Translations under genes and position numbers: made by a program
Shown: positions 16,470 through 26,321 of the stretch, one piece after another
How the letters are laid out: each line of letters opens with the position of its first letter
Position numbering within the stretch: the first letter of the stretch is position 1
Notes under the pieces: model-generated
Databases searched by the model: none
The model's input: only the letters and a program-made list of their open reading frames with translations
What the model was told of the DNA's origin: nothing
Source: an archaeon
Lineage (GTDB): Archaea > B1Sed10-29 > JAJRYS01
Length of the DNA stretch: 35,600 nt
Assembly: GCA_024275665.1 (NCBI GenBank)
Contig: JAJRYS010000012.1
Location: 1-35,600, forward strand
Reading direction: 5' to 3'

Positions 16470-18191
16470 ATGTGCGGCATAATAGGATACATAGGAGAAG
16501 AAAATGCTGTAGGAATAGTATTACAAGGGCTTAAGAACCTTGAATACCGCGGTTATGATTCTTACGGCATTGCATGGCAAGAAAAAGGGATAAGACTGTT
16601 TAAGAAGACTGGAACAATCAAAGAAGATGTAAATGCAAATTCAAGCATGGCAATAGGCCATACTCGGTGGGCTACTCATGGGAAAGTAAGCAGGGAAAAC
16701 GCTCATCCTCACACTGATTGTTCAGGGGAAATAGTGATAGTTCACAATGGCATAATAGAAAACTATAACGAGCTGAAAAAAGAATTAATGAGAAAAGGCC
16801 ATGTGTTCAAGAGTGATACTGATAGTGAAGTAATAGCACATTTAATAGAAGAAGGAATGAAAGAAGTAAGAGACCTTGAAAAAGCAGTAAGGAATACTTT
16901 CAGAAAGCTTGAAGGAAGCTATGCTGTTCTTGTTATAAGAGAAGGAGAGGAAAAGATAATAGGCGTGAGGAAGGATTCTCCACTTGTGATGGGTATTTCT
17001 GACAGCGGTTTGTTTGCTGCAAGCGACGCCCCAGCATTCTTACAACATACTAAGAGAGTAGCATGGTTATACAATAACGACATGATAATCCTTTCAAGGA
17101 ATGGTTTCAGAGTATTGGATTTGAACACTGGTAAGCAAGTAAACAGGGAAGTGGAGACAATTGATTGGAATGCGGAGCAAGCGAGCAAAGGAGAATTCAA
17201 GCACTTCATGCTCAAAGAAATACTGGAGCAAATAAGCGTTTTGAAGAAAACAGCAAGCAGGAAAGATGTTGGAAAAGCAGCTGAAATGATAAAAAAAGCG
17301 GGCAATGTAGTGCTCACTGGATGCGGCACCAGCTACCACGCTTGCCTCTCAGCAGAGTATTCTTTAGCAAGGGAAGGAGTAAATGCAAGGGCAGTGTTGT
17401 CATCAGAGATGATTAACTATTCTAACCTGATTAATGAAAAGACATTAGTAATAGCTGTTTCGCAAAGCGGGGAAACAGCAGACGTCCTTGAAGCAGTGAA
17501 AATAGCTAAAAAAAAGAAAGCAAGAATACTCTCCCTTGTTAATGTTAAAGGCTCTTCTCTTGAAAGAGAATCGCAGGAAACATTGCTGCTGAACGCTGGT
17601 CCTGAAATATGCGTGCTGTCAACAAAATCATATACTTCCCAAGTAGCCTTGCTGACAATGATTTCAGAAAGAATAGCAGGAAAGGAGAGTTTTCTTGAAA
17701 AAGCATGGAAAGAGTTGTATAATCTGACTTCTCTGTCATCCAGGAAGAGGATAAAAAAAATAGCGGAAAAAATGAAAGACGCTAAAAGTATTATTATAAT
17801 AGGAAGAAACCATCATTATGCTACTGCTCTTGAAGCAGGCTTGAAAATAAGAGAGGTTTCTTACATTCCAGCGTTTGCTTTTGCAGGAGGAGAATTGAAA
17901 CACGGAAACATCGCGTTAGTGGAAAAAGGAACTCCTTGCATTGTCTTCGGATGTGACAAAGACACTATTTCTAATGCTGTTGAAATGAAGACAAGAGGAG
18001 GATGGATAATAGGAATATCACCTCAATACAATGAAGCGTTCGACGACTGGATAAGAGTACCAGAAGCAGGAGAATATAACACGATAACCCACATAATACC
18101 AGCGCAGATACTCGCATACTATTTAGCCACGTTGAAAGGACTTGATCCTGACAAGCCAAGAAACCTTGCCAAAAGCGTTACAGTGAAGTAA
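16470..18191 (+). CDS. glmS: Glutamine--fructose-6-phosphate aminotransferase (isomerizing)
   Basis: MCGIIGYIG N-terminal Cys nucleophile, GHTRWATHG, two SIS domains (GCGTSYHA, SQSGETAD). Start reassigned from 16449 to 16470 so that Cys follows Met. Confidence 0.95.
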   Translation: MCGIIGYIGEENAVGIVLQGLKNLEYRGYDSYGIAWQEKGIRLFKKTGTIKEDVNANSSMAIGHTRWATHGKVSRENAHPHTDCSGEIVIVHNGIIENYNELKKELMRKGHVFKSDTDSEVIAHLIEEGMKEVRDLEKAVRNTFRKLEGSYAVLVIREGEEKIIGVRKDSPLVMGISDSGLFAASDAPAFLQHTKRVAWLYNNDMIILSRNGFRVLDLNTGKQVNREVETIDWNAEQASKGEFKHFMLKEILEQISVLKKTASRKDVGKAAEMIKKAGNVVLTGCGTSYHACLSAEYSLAREGVNARAVLSSEMINYSNLINEKTLVIAVSQSGETADVLEAVKIAKKKKARILSLVNVKGSSLERESQETLLLNAGPEICVLSTKSYTSQVALLTMISERIAGKESFLEKAWKELYNLTSLSSRKRIKKIAEKMKDAKSIIIIGRNHHYATALEAGLKIREVSYIPAFAFAGGELKHGNIALVEKGTPCIVFGCDKDTISNAVEMKTRGGWIIGISPQYNEAFDDWIRVPEAGEYNTITHIIPAQILAYYLATLKGLDPDKPRNLAKSVTVK

Positions 18192-18228
18192 AAGAAATGT
18201 AAAAATAAAAAAAGAAGGAAAAAGGCTT

Positions 18229-18390
18229 TTAATACCTTCTTCTATTGTAGTTGTTCCTCTGTGGCCTGTGCTTCCTGTAACAGTCCCTGCAGTAAACAGG
18301 CCTGCCTTCTGTTGGTTCGAAAGGAACTTCGCATTCCTTGCCGCAGTCTGCGCAGACTGCTTTGTGCATTTCTCTGCTTTCAAAATACAT
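18229..18390 (-). CDS. Small CxxC...CxxC zinc-binding protein (53 aa)
   Basis: Below the track cutoff: MYFESREMHKAVCADCGKECEVPFEPTEGRPVYCRDCYRKHRPQRNNYNRRRY*, a recognisable CxxC-CEVPFxP-RPVYCRDC family. Confidence 0.88.
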   Translation of the reverse strand: MYFESREMHKAVCADCGKECEVPFEPTEGRPVYCRDCYRKHRPQRNNYNRRRY

Positions 18391-18528
18391 TCTTCTTTAC
18401 ACCTTTTATAACCTAGTGAATTAGTAACTGCCCAAGAAATAGTAACTCCTTCCCGCGTTAACTAATTCCCAGCTCTTGTTAGGAACAATGGGGTTTATAA
18501 TGGTTTTCATCTGAAAAATAATAAGAGG

Positions 18529-18780
18529 TTGTTTTTCATGTTCAGGAGAATGAAGAAAAAGAGGAAAGAAGATGACTTTTATTTTGACAGGAAAGACTAC
18601 GAATGCTTGTTGAGGGATACAAGGAGAAGGGGTTTGTCAATAGCAGAAGCAAGAATGGTTGTGTGGTTGATGAGGAACGGCAAGCTGTCGGTAGAAGATG
18701 TGCAAAGAATAGCTAATGCAGAGCCAAATAAGTTCATAAAATCCATCATTGAGAGGGGTGTTAAGAAGCTGAAGAAATGA
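18529..18780 (+). CDS. Small basic hypothetical protein
   Basis: 83 aa ORF in a gene-free interval; plausible coding. Confidence 0.5.
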   Translation: MFFMFRRMKKKRKEDDFYFDRKDYECLLRDTRRRGLSIAEARMVVWLMRNGKLSVEDVQRIANAEPNKFIKSIIERGVKKLKK

Positions 18781-18786
18781 AGAGCC

Positions 18787-20532
18787 TCATTCTTCTATCC
18801 TTGTCTTTTTTTGTTCTTCGTACATGCGGATTATTTCACGCACAGTGGTTGCTTCGTAAGGAGTCTTGTCTTCCCTCAGCCTTATCATGCGCGGAAAACG
18901 CAGAGCATAACCAACGCCGTCTTTCATTCCACAAGTGTGCATGGGGCTCTTCGTAATCTCGTCTGCGAGCACTTCTGCAACGTACTTCGGTTCAACCCAG
19001 TAGTCTGGTTTTACAAGGCTGTCAACATTCTTAGGCTTCTGCTTCACGCACACTTTGTCAAGTAGTTGTTTCAGTTCTTTCATTTGTTCTTCTGAGAACC
19101 CGCTTCCAACACGCGCGATGGTCTTGAACTCGTCAGCTTCGTCGTCGTAGACAGCAGTTAACAGTCCTCCGAATCCTAGCTTCGTCCTCATTCCCTTGCC
19201 AGCGTAATAACCTACTATGACCACGTCCACGGTGTCTCCTAATTCTCCTTTGTAGCTTCTCTTCATCTTAATCCAAGCGAACTTACGAGCGCCAGTAGTG
19301 TAAGGAGCGTTCAAATCCTTTGCTACTATTCCTTCAAGCCCCCTGCTTATAGCATCTTCGAAGAACTCTTTCAATTCTTCAGCGTTGTCTGTTATTATTT
19401 CTTCTGCGAGTTTCAAAGTCTCTCCTGGTTTTATGATTTTTTCAAGAATATTCCTTCTTTCCTTGAACGGCTTGTTCCTTACATCTTCTCCGTCAACGTA
19501 CAACACGTCGAATAAGAACACTTTCAAAGGATATTCTTTGGCTTTTTTCTCTATTCCATGCTTCCTCTTTCTTTGGATCGTTACTTGGAAGGGGAGAAAT
19601 TCTCCAGTAGCTTCGTTGTAACCAATGGCTTCTCCTTCTATTATTGTTTGTTTTGCTTTTACTTGTTCTCTCACTGCTTTGACTACTTCTGGGAACATGT
19701 GAGTCATTTCTTCTTCCCTGCGTGAGAATATCCTCACATCATCACCGTTCTTATGAATAGCAATGCGGAACCCGTCGTATTTGTGTTCTGCAGCGCACTT
19801 GCCAAGCTTTTTGATTATTTCTTCTGCTGTTGGAAGACGCTCGCACAAAGCAGGTCTTAATGGGACTCCCACTCTTACTCTTATGTTTTTCACTCCTTCA
19901 AGCCCTTTCTCATACAATGTCTTAGCAACGAGTCCGAGATCTGAGCAGACGTTGTAAGCTTCTTCAAGAACACTTCTCTGTGTCTTGTCACCAAGCACTG
20001 CAGTTGCAAGCGCGTCAAGAATCGTAGGATCCCCAACTCCAAGGGATAGTTTACCGAGGGGAATGCGGATAATGTACCTTGCTTCTAACGGTTTAGAATT
20101 GTTAAGCAGTTCTACCAGTGTTTTTATCTTCAAATCCTGTGACCTTGCCCCTGAAACAGTTGCCATCTTATAGAAAGCGTTGAACACGTGCTTTACTGTC
20201 AGGTCTTGTGAGAACAAAGACTTCTGCTTCTTCTTGCTTACAAATTTCTCAGCAACCAGCCCAAGGTCTCCAAGCTCGTGGTATTTTTTCTCAACTTCTT
20301 TGACAGGATAACCAGTGGCTTTGCTTATTGCTTGCTCTGCGAGCTTTTCGCCAATGCCTATTTCGATGTTTTTGAAAGCAGGAGCAACCCTCCCCTGTAA
20401 CAAGTACACTACTTTGTCAATGTCGCTTGCAGGAGTTTTCTTGAACAAGTCAGCAAGTATTGAAGTCATTTCAAGCCTTTTTGAAGTCTCTTCAAGTTTT
20501 CTGAACGTGTCAGCGACTTCTGCGAACATCAC
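18787..20532 (-). CDS. lig: ATP-dependent DNA ligase
   Basis: AEHKYDGFRIAIHK (KxDG), IIEGEAIGYN, EGIVAKDLNAPY, WIKMKRSY motifs. Confidence 0.95.
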   Translation of the reverse strand: MMFAEVADTFRKLEETSKRLEMTSILADLFKKTPASDIDKVVYLLQGRVAPAFKNIEIGIGEKLAEQAISKATGYPVKEVEKKYHELGDLGLVAEKFVSKKKQKSLFSQDLTVKHVFNAFYKMATVSGARSQDLKIKTLVELLNNSKPLEARYIIRIPLGKLSLGVGDPTILDALATAVLGDKTQRSVLEEAYNVCSDLGLVAKTLYEKGLEGVKNIRVRVGVPLRPALCERLPTAEEIIKKLGKCAAEHKYDGFRIAIHKNGDDVRIFSRREEEMTHMFPEVVKAVREQVKAKQTIIEGEAIGYNEATGEFLPFQVTIQRKRKHGIEKKAKEYPLKVFLFDVLYVDGEDVRNKPFKERRNILEKIIKPGETLKLAEEIITDNAEELKEFFEDAISRGLEGIVAKDLNAPYTTGARKFAWIKMKRSYKGELGDTVDVVIVGYYAGKGMRTKLGFGGLLTAVYDDEADEFKTIARVGSGFSEEQMKELKQLLDKVCVKQKPKNVDSLVKPDYWVEPKYVAEVLADEITKSPMHTCGMKDGVGYALRFPRMIRLREDKTPYEATTVREIIRMYEEQKKTRIEE

Positions 20533-22253
20533 CTTAGAAAGCCTCCTCTTACCATCTTCTTCCTACGAAGCCGTGGTATTAATAAGTTCTTCTCTTGCTT
20601 TAGTTTTACAAGTGCTTTTAACAAGAACACGAAGCCAAGAGCAGCCATTAATGCTACGAGCACTGTTACTATTATGCTTGTTGAAAGGCTTACTACGAAC
20701 AGCAGTACTGATGCTGTGAAACTGAACAAGGAGAAGAGAAGGTCTGTTACTTCTTCCCTCATTGCCTCAAGTTCTGTTCCTTTCAACGTTCTCACTGCCA
20801 CATCCATCATCATCAACCGTGTCTGTTTTGCTATTGAAAGAGCAATAGGAAGAGCTAGCAAGACAGCTGTCCCAATAATTATGAAAGAATTGTCAATGCC
20901 TGGAATGACAGTGGCTTTGACTTCAATATTAGCGTACAATGCAAGATACAACACGCTTATCACTGCGAACACATTCACTCCTATGGCCTTTAGTCTTTTC
21001 ATAAAAGCATTTTGCAACGCTCTGCTGTGGAAGATATTCTGGAAAAAAGCCTGGTTTAAGTCTATTACGATGCTTGTTTTGTCTTTTATTTTTCCTGGAA
21101 CAATTCTTGAAAGCAAATGAGTTATCCTTTCACTGTTGTTGTATAAAGGAGCGACGAGCATCGTGCTAGTGATTGTCAGGAAAATAGCACTGCTTAGAAT
21201 CAAACTAGCATGGGGAGTGCTAAGCACTACTGCAAACCCTGCTATTATAAGCGAAAACTCTCCGATTGAAGCCATTACTGCTGACACTCTCATGCTTTCA
21301 TTCTCCCTTAACCCCACTATTGCTCCTGCAAAAGCAAAAGAAATAGTCTGAGCAACCAGCCTTACCAAAAGCAATACTATTCCCATGATTATTGCGATAA
21401 TGCTCAATGACTGGAACTTCAGTCCTATGCTCACGAAGAAGAAAGCAGCGAAGAACTCTCTGAAAGACTCAAGTTCTTTTTTAACTTGTTCAGAGTGCTT
21501 CAATTCTGACAACAGCAAGCCGCCTAAGAAAGCTCCAATGGCAAGGGGGAGTTTGAAGAAAGAAGCAAGCCAAGCAAAACCCAAAGCAATTCCAAGCACG
21601 TATAACGCGACATGGCTTTCTGATGAGATGTTCTCAATGAATTCAACAAACTTCCTTGGAACCCAGCTTACTACAAGAAGAGATACTGTGACAAAAAACA
21701 AGCTGTTCAAAACCACTGTGTTGAAAGAACCCTGAGAACCGTAAGCAGCGAACAATCCAAGAGCAGCTACTGCTACGAAGTCCTCTATCAATAACATTGG
21801 AATGCTTATCCTTGCTTCCAAGCTGTTGCTCATCTTGTTATCAAGCAAGTGCTTGCTTACGATGGCAGTGCTGCTGAAAGTTAGTATAAGACCTATCATG
21901 AGGGCTTCTTCTCCTGATAAACCAAACAATCCAGCTGTGAGAAAACCAGCTGAAAAACACAAGACCATTTTCACAGGAGATATTAGGAAAGCAGCAAGCC
22001 CTCCTTGCTTGAATTTCCTAGCGTCAAGCTCTAACCCTATAAAGAACAACAGCATTATTATTCCGAGTTCTGAGAACAGTTCAATTGTTTCGTTCTGAGT
22101 TACTAATCCTAACAAACCTGGCCCGAGTATGACTCCTCCAAGCAAGTAGCCTACTATCTCAGGCTGCCCGAGCTTTCTGAAAAAAGCCCCTAAAAGCATT
22201 GACAAGAACAATGTCAAGCCAATTTCAAGAATAACGCTCTCAACAAAGACCAT
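20529..22253 (-). CDS. CPA2/Kef-type cation:proton antiporter
   Basis: Many TMs; GYLLGGVILGPGLLG, IMLLFFIGLELD, TFSSTAIVSKHL; 4-nt overlap with ligase. Confidence 0.87.
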   Translation of the reverse strand: MVFVESVILEIGLTLFLSMLLGAFFRKLGQPEIVGYLLGGVILGPGLLGLVTQNETIELFSELGIIMLLFFIGLELDARKFKQGGLAAFLISPVKMVLCFSAGFLTAGLFGLSGEEALMIGLILTFSSTAIVSKHLLDNKMSNSLEARISIPMLLIEDFVAVAALGLFAAYGSQGSFNTVVLNSLFFVTVSLLVVSWVPRKFVEFIENISSESHVALYVLGIALGFAWLASFFKLPLAIGAFLGGLLLSELKHSEQVKKELESFREFFAAFFFVSIGLKFQSLSIIAIIMGIVLLLVRLVAQTISFAFAGAIVGLRENESMRVSAVMASIGEFSLIIAGFAVVLSTPHASLILSSAIFLTITSTMLVAPLYNNSERITHLLSRIVPGKIKDKTSIVIDLNQAFFQNIFHSRALQNAFMKRLKAIGVNVFAVISVLYLALYANIEVKATVIPGIDNSFIIIGTAVLLALPIALSIAKQTRLMMMDVAVRTLKGTELEAMREEVTDLLFSLFSFTASVLLFVVSLSTSIIVTVLVALMAALGFVFLLKALVKLKQEKNLLIPRLRRKKMVRGGFLR

Positions 22254-22335
22254 AAGCTTATTAATACGAGTTAATCATATAAAAATAAGCCACGACAATG
22301 TTTCAAAAAACAATTGAAAAAGGAGGTAGTCAAGA

Positions 22336-22611
22336 ATGGCAGATGAAAACTCAGTGTACATTGGAAAGAAAGGAGTAATGAGCTACGTCTTAGCAGTAGT
22401 AACACAGTTCAACTCAGGAGCAAAAGAAGTAGTAGTAAAAGCAAGAGGAAAAAGCATTTCAAGAGCAGTGGACGTAGCAGAAATAGTCAAGAACAAGTTC
22501 CTCAACGACGTCAAAGTAAAAGACATCCAGATAATGACAGAAGAACTCCAGAACAAAGAAGGAACCTCTTCAAACGTCTCAGCAATCGCAATCACTTTGG
22601 CAAAAGAGTGA
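22336..22611 (+). CDS. albA: Alba chromatin protein
   Basis: [49 protein letters not shown]. Confidence 0.93.
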   Translation: MADENSVYIGKKGVMSYVLAVVTQFNSGAKEVVVKARGKSISRAVDVAEIVKNKFLNDVKVKDIQIMTEELQNKEGTSSNVSAIAITLAKE

Positions 22612-22629
22612 GTAATGCATTAGCATTAC
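22612..22629. other. Perfect 7-bp hairpin just after alba stop
   Basis: GTAATGC-ATTA-GCATTAC immediately follows the TGA; T-rich tract ~22669-22708 downstream. Confidence 0.5.
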
Positions 22630-22716
22630 GAATTCCGGGAAGAGTGAGGATAAAAAATCCAGTGAAACCTCTTTTTCTCTTTTTGTTTTTGTTATTTGTT
22701 TTTTGTTTTCATGTTC

Positions 22717-22971
22717 TTAGTAAGCTTTATCATGATGGTCAAGGGATATTAAAAGAACAGTTTCATCTTCTATTTTGAAGATTAGAACAAAACTGCCGAA
22801 ATGAATCCTGTGATACCCTGCTAACACATTTTTTAAGGGTTTGAATCTTCTAGGGTTTTCCACTATTTCAATAATCTTTTTCTTAATTCTTTCAAATAAC
22901 TTCTTGTCTTTTTTCTTAAGTTTTTTCATAGATTTCTCAAATTGTTTGCTGAAGATGACCTCATAAGCCAC
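22717..22971 (-). CDS. RelE/ParE-family toxin
   Basis: YEVIFSKQFEKSMKKLKKKD ... GYHRIHFGSFVLIFKIED...LISLDHHDKAY. Confidence 0.82.
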   Translation of the reverse strand: MAYEVIFSKQFEKSMKKLKKKDKKLFERIKKKIIEIVENPRRFKPLKNVLAGYHRIHFGSFVLIFKIEDETVLLISLDHHDKAY

Positions 22972-22981
22972 TGAGATCCTC

Positions 22982-23227
22982 TCATAATTTTTTCAAATAG
23001 CTAACTGCTTGTTTTTGAGTCATCCTCTTACCATGCTTGCGCATTTCTTCTTCAATCTTCTTGTACCTGTCGATTTTCTCTAGGATTATCTTTCTTCTTA
23101 TCACATCAAGAATGAATTCTTGCACACTTTTGTAACCATATTCTTCTGAATATTGTTTTGACTCTTTGTAAAGAACTTCTGGGATTACTAAACTTATTTG
23201 CTTTGTTTTAACCATGAAAACCACCAC
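22982..23227 (-). CDS. RHH-type antitoxin
   Basis: KTKQISLVIPEVLYKESKQYSEEYGYKSVQEFILDVIRRK; upstream of RelE/ParE toxin. Confidence 0.72.
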   Translation of the reverse strand: MVVFMVKTKQISLVIPEVLYKESKQYSEEYGYKSVQEFILDVIRRKIILEKIDRYKKIEEEMRKHGKRMTQKQAVSYLKKL

Positions 23228-23340
23228 ATTATTTTCGTACTTTTAAGTATTTAAAAGTATTTATTATTGCAGTTTTTTGCAACATTATTTTACAAAGCAA
23301 TCTTTTAAAAACACTTTTCTTTATTAAAGAACGTTGAAGA

Positions 23341-24138
23341 GTGATGATCATGGTTAGAAGGAGTTATGTCCGGGCAGTAGGAGGAGCAAGAAAAGAAAAA
23401 GAAGTCATTGAAAGAATAGTAACCCCAGAAGGAGTTCTGTATAAGGTTAATGGGGAAGAAGTGCTGTTAGAGCGTGATACTCCTAAGGGGAAGAACATAG
23501 TAGTAGTTGGAAACCCTCGTGCTAAGAAAATAGAACAAGCAGCAAGAAGATATTATGAAGGAATGATAACTCCTGTAATGCAGGAAATAATGAAAGCTCC
23601 TCCTGAGAAAAAGCTTAAGTTATTAGAACAAGCAAGAAGAGAGATGAAAAAATTCAACCCTGATTTGCTTTTCATAGAGAAAGAAGAAGGAGGAATAGAA
23701 CCATTAGGAGACCCTGTTCTTGAAAAGAAAACACAACTCGGCTTGAACAGGGGGATTAAAGACGTGAAAGAAGAGTTCTTTGAATGGTTGGAAAAACAGG
23801 AAGAAAAAGCAAGGAGAGAACTGCAAAAGCAGAAGAAAAAGAAAAGACCAAGTAAGAGTAAGAAAGGACCAAGACAAGTGAAGAAGCCAAAATCAAGGAC
23901 AAAGCAGGTTGTTCGAGAGCTTGCCCCACAGGAGTCATTCGAAGAAAGACTAAGACAGAAGCTTGAAGAGGAAAAAAGACAGAAGATGAGCAGAGAGTTC
24001 GCTGACTACATCGCCAAGAACAGTATAATGCGCGACGAGATTGCAAGAGCTTTTGACTTGAAGAACTCAAAGCCAAGCACAGTAGCCAGGTTTTTGCAAA
24101 GCGAAGAATTCCAAGGCAAGATCCTGAGAAGGTATTAG
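23341..24138 (+). CDS. Lys/Arg-rich hypothetical protein
   Basis: 265 aa, highly basic coiled central region (KQKKKKRPSKSKKGPRQVKKPKSRTKQ). Confidence 0.6.
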   Translation: MMIMVRRSYVRAVGGARKEKEVIERIVTPEGVLYKVNGEEVLLERDTPKGKNIVVVGNPRAKKIEQAARRYYEGMITPVMQEIMKAPPEKKLKLLEQARREMKKFNPDLLFIEKEEGGIEPLGDPVLEKKTQLGLNRGIKDVKEEFFEWLEKQEEKARRELQKQKKKKRPSKSKKGPRQVKKPKSRTKQVVRELAPQESFEERLRQKLEEEKRQKMSREFADYIAKNSIMRDEIARAFDLKNSKPSTVARFLQSEEFQGKILRRY

Positions 24139-24208
24139 GAACTCAGCAAGGGAACGAGAAGGTTCCTCAGGGACTTGCAGAAAATGGAAAAAGGAGATGC
24201 ATGAACCC

Positions 24209-26320
24209 CTACTTTTCTTCAAGTACTGCTTTTTTCACGATCATGCGTGCAGTGTACTCGTTTTCCTTGACTATTTCGTAGTCAGTGATGCGTATTCGCT
24301 TGTCGAAGAAGGGAGCGTCGAGCACGAGTGTTTCGAATTCTCCTCCCTCGCCAGCCACGTTAAAACCGTATTCCTTGCTTAGCTTTACGAGCTTGTCAAC
24401 GTCTTCCAGTGTTATCTTCCTGCCAAGCCATGACGCGTACAGTCCCTGTGCTGCTATGCTTGAAAACCATACTTCGTAGTTCTTTACAACGTAACGTATT
24501 TCTTTTTCCTGGTCAGCGTGCCACAACGGAGCGAATACTTTCAACCCGAGCTCGTCGCATACTCTTTCAATCCTGTTCCTCTGATAATTAGAGTACAAAG
24601 CACCGCTCACCACTCCCTCTACTCCGTGTTTTTCAATTGCTGTTCGCAGTGCTTTTTTCAAGTCTTCGAGCTCTTCTTCCTTCACTCCTTTAGTCTCCTG
24701 CAAGACCAAGGGCAGGTTCATTGCCCTTGCTTGGAGTTCTACTAAGTGAATGTTGGGAGTGTGGAACATGAAAGACTCAGGGTTCTCGCTTTTCAAAGTA
24801 ACAAGACACGCTATCTTGTAATTCTGTTTCTTCATTACTTCCAAGGCGTAGTACCCGTCCTTGCCTCCGCTTACGAGTGCTGCGAGGCGCACGTTTCCCT
24901 CGTCGTAGTACTGTCTCAAGTATTCTGACTTGGTCATTCCTTTTGCTTTGGCGAGTTTCTCGATTGCCTTGTCAACCCCGCTTCCGTACTGCGCTGCTTT
25001 CTTCTCCCTAAAAGCCAATTCTTCAAGCACTCCCATTCTCACCGCGTTTTTCCTAAGTACGTACTTGTTCTCGTCTCCTCTTATCTTCAAATCAGTGGGA
25101 ATGCGCAGCGCGTAGTCAACGAGTTTCAAGTCGAGGAAAGGCACGCGTAGTTCTATGTTGTTGTTCATTGTCACAACGTCATCGCGGTAGTTATTCACTT
25201 CGTAGATCCTGCGGATGCTTGACAAGCACTCTTTTTCCAAGTAATGAGAACGCTTGTGCCTCTCGTAACCAGCGAACAACTCGTCAGCCCCAGAGCCTGT
25301 GAAAGCAACGCGTACTCCGTCTTTCTTCATCTCCTCAGCAGCAGCGTACAGAGTTACTGCTACTCCTACTTTTACTGGATTATTGTCTTCTATCAAAGGA
25401 GTGGCTGTCTTCACAAGTCTCTCAACTTCACCAATGTCAAGCGTTACCACTTTCAGCTTTAATCCCATTGCATTGGCAGCGTTCTCAGCTTCTTTCACGT
25501 CTATTGATCCTGGAAAGCCTGCAACGTAACAAGTGAAGTCAACTCCTTCGTCTTGCAGTGCTTTCGCAACCACGAGTGAGTCTACTCCTGCTGAGAAAAA
25601 CAAACCAACCTTTATTCCTTTGTCAGGCACGCGTATTCTCACGCTTTCCCTTATCAGTTCCCCGAGTCTTTGAATGACTTCTTCTTCACTGCCTCTTACT
25701 AACGGCTGTGTTTCGAAAAACTTTCTTTGCTTTTTCTCTTCTTCAAGAGTCTCAGCATCCAGGATTAGTATTACCCTGGGATTAAGTTCTTCAACCCTTT
25801 CAAAGCTTTTCCTAAGTGCTTTTTTCTCAGAAGCAAAACCAAAACCGTTCCCTTTCTTTGCAATCCACAAGGGCTTGACTCCAAGCAAATCCCTGCACAA
25901 GACCACTTTCCCATCAAGCCACCAGGCGAACGCGTACACTCCTCTTACTTCTTCCAGTGTTTTTTCAAGTCCGTGTTTTTCAAGCATTCTCAAAAGCAGT
26001 ACGGCGTCGTTCTCAGCTTCAAGTCCGTATCGTTGGTTTAATTCTTTCCAGTTGTACAACTCGCAGTTAGCAACCAAGACGCTGTGTTCTCCTTTCAACG
26101 GCTGCGTAGTAAACCCCACTATGGAGTGCAGGTTGTGAGCCATCACGTTTTCTGAGCTTAGTTCTTGTTTTTCAAGGAGTTCAAGAGAACGAGCAACCAC
26201 TACCCTATCGCTGTCAGTGACTCCGAACGCGTCCAATCCCCTGTTCTTCATTACTTTGAGCCCGTTGACTGCTTTTCTGAACGCGTCTTCTAATCCGAAG
26301 AAGCCGATGATTCCGCACAT
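24209..26320 (-). CDS. Fused class-II glutamine amidotransferase/asparagine synthetase + Dph6-like (diphthine--ammonia ligase) PP-loop protein
   Basis: N-terminal MCGIIGFFG GATase; VGLFFSAGVDSLVVAKAL PP-loop and ELRVPFLDLKLVDYALRIP of AsnB; from residue ~478 a second PP-loop ALVSGGKDGYYALEVM and hallmark GEGGEFETLVLDAPFF of the Dph6 family. Confidence 0.88.
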   Translation of the reverse strand: MCGIIGFFGLEDAFRKAVNGLKVMKNRGLDAFGVTDSDRVVVARSLELLEKQELSSENVMAHNLHSIVGFTTQPLKGEHSVLVANCELYNWKELNQRYGLEAENDAVLLLRMLEKHGLEKTLEEVRGVYAFAWWLDGKVVLCRDLLGVKPLWIAKKGNGFGFASEKKALRKSFERVEELNPRVILILDAETLEEEKKQRKFFETQPLVRGSEEEVIQRLGELIRESVRIRVPDKGIKVGLFFSAGVDSLVVAKALQDEGVDFTCYVAGFPGSIDVKEAENAANAMGLKLKVVTLDIGEVERLVKTATPLIEDNNPVKVGVAVTLYAAAEEMKKDGVRVAFTGSGADELFAGYERHKRSHYLEKECLSSIRRIYEVNNYRDDVVTMNNNIELRVPFLDLKLVDYALRIPTDLKIRGDENKYVLRKNAVRMGVLEELAFREKKAAQYGSGVDKAIEKLAKAKGMTKSEYLRQYYDEGNVRLAALVSGGKDGYYALEVMKKQNYKIACLVTLKSENPESFMFHTPNIHLVELQARAMNLPLVLQETKGVKEEELEDLKKALRTAIEKHGVEGVVSGALYSNYQRNRIERVCDELGLKVFAPLWHADQEKEIRYVVKNYEVWFSSIAAQGLYASWLGRKITLEDVDKLVKLSKEYGFNVAGEGGEFETLVLDAPFFDKRIRITDYEIVKENEYTARMIVKKAVLEEK

Positions 26321-26321
26321 T

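Noticed and set aside
24285-26138. Plus-strand ORFs opposite the AsnB-Dph6 fusion
   Set aside because: Antisense shadows of a clearly conserved coding gene
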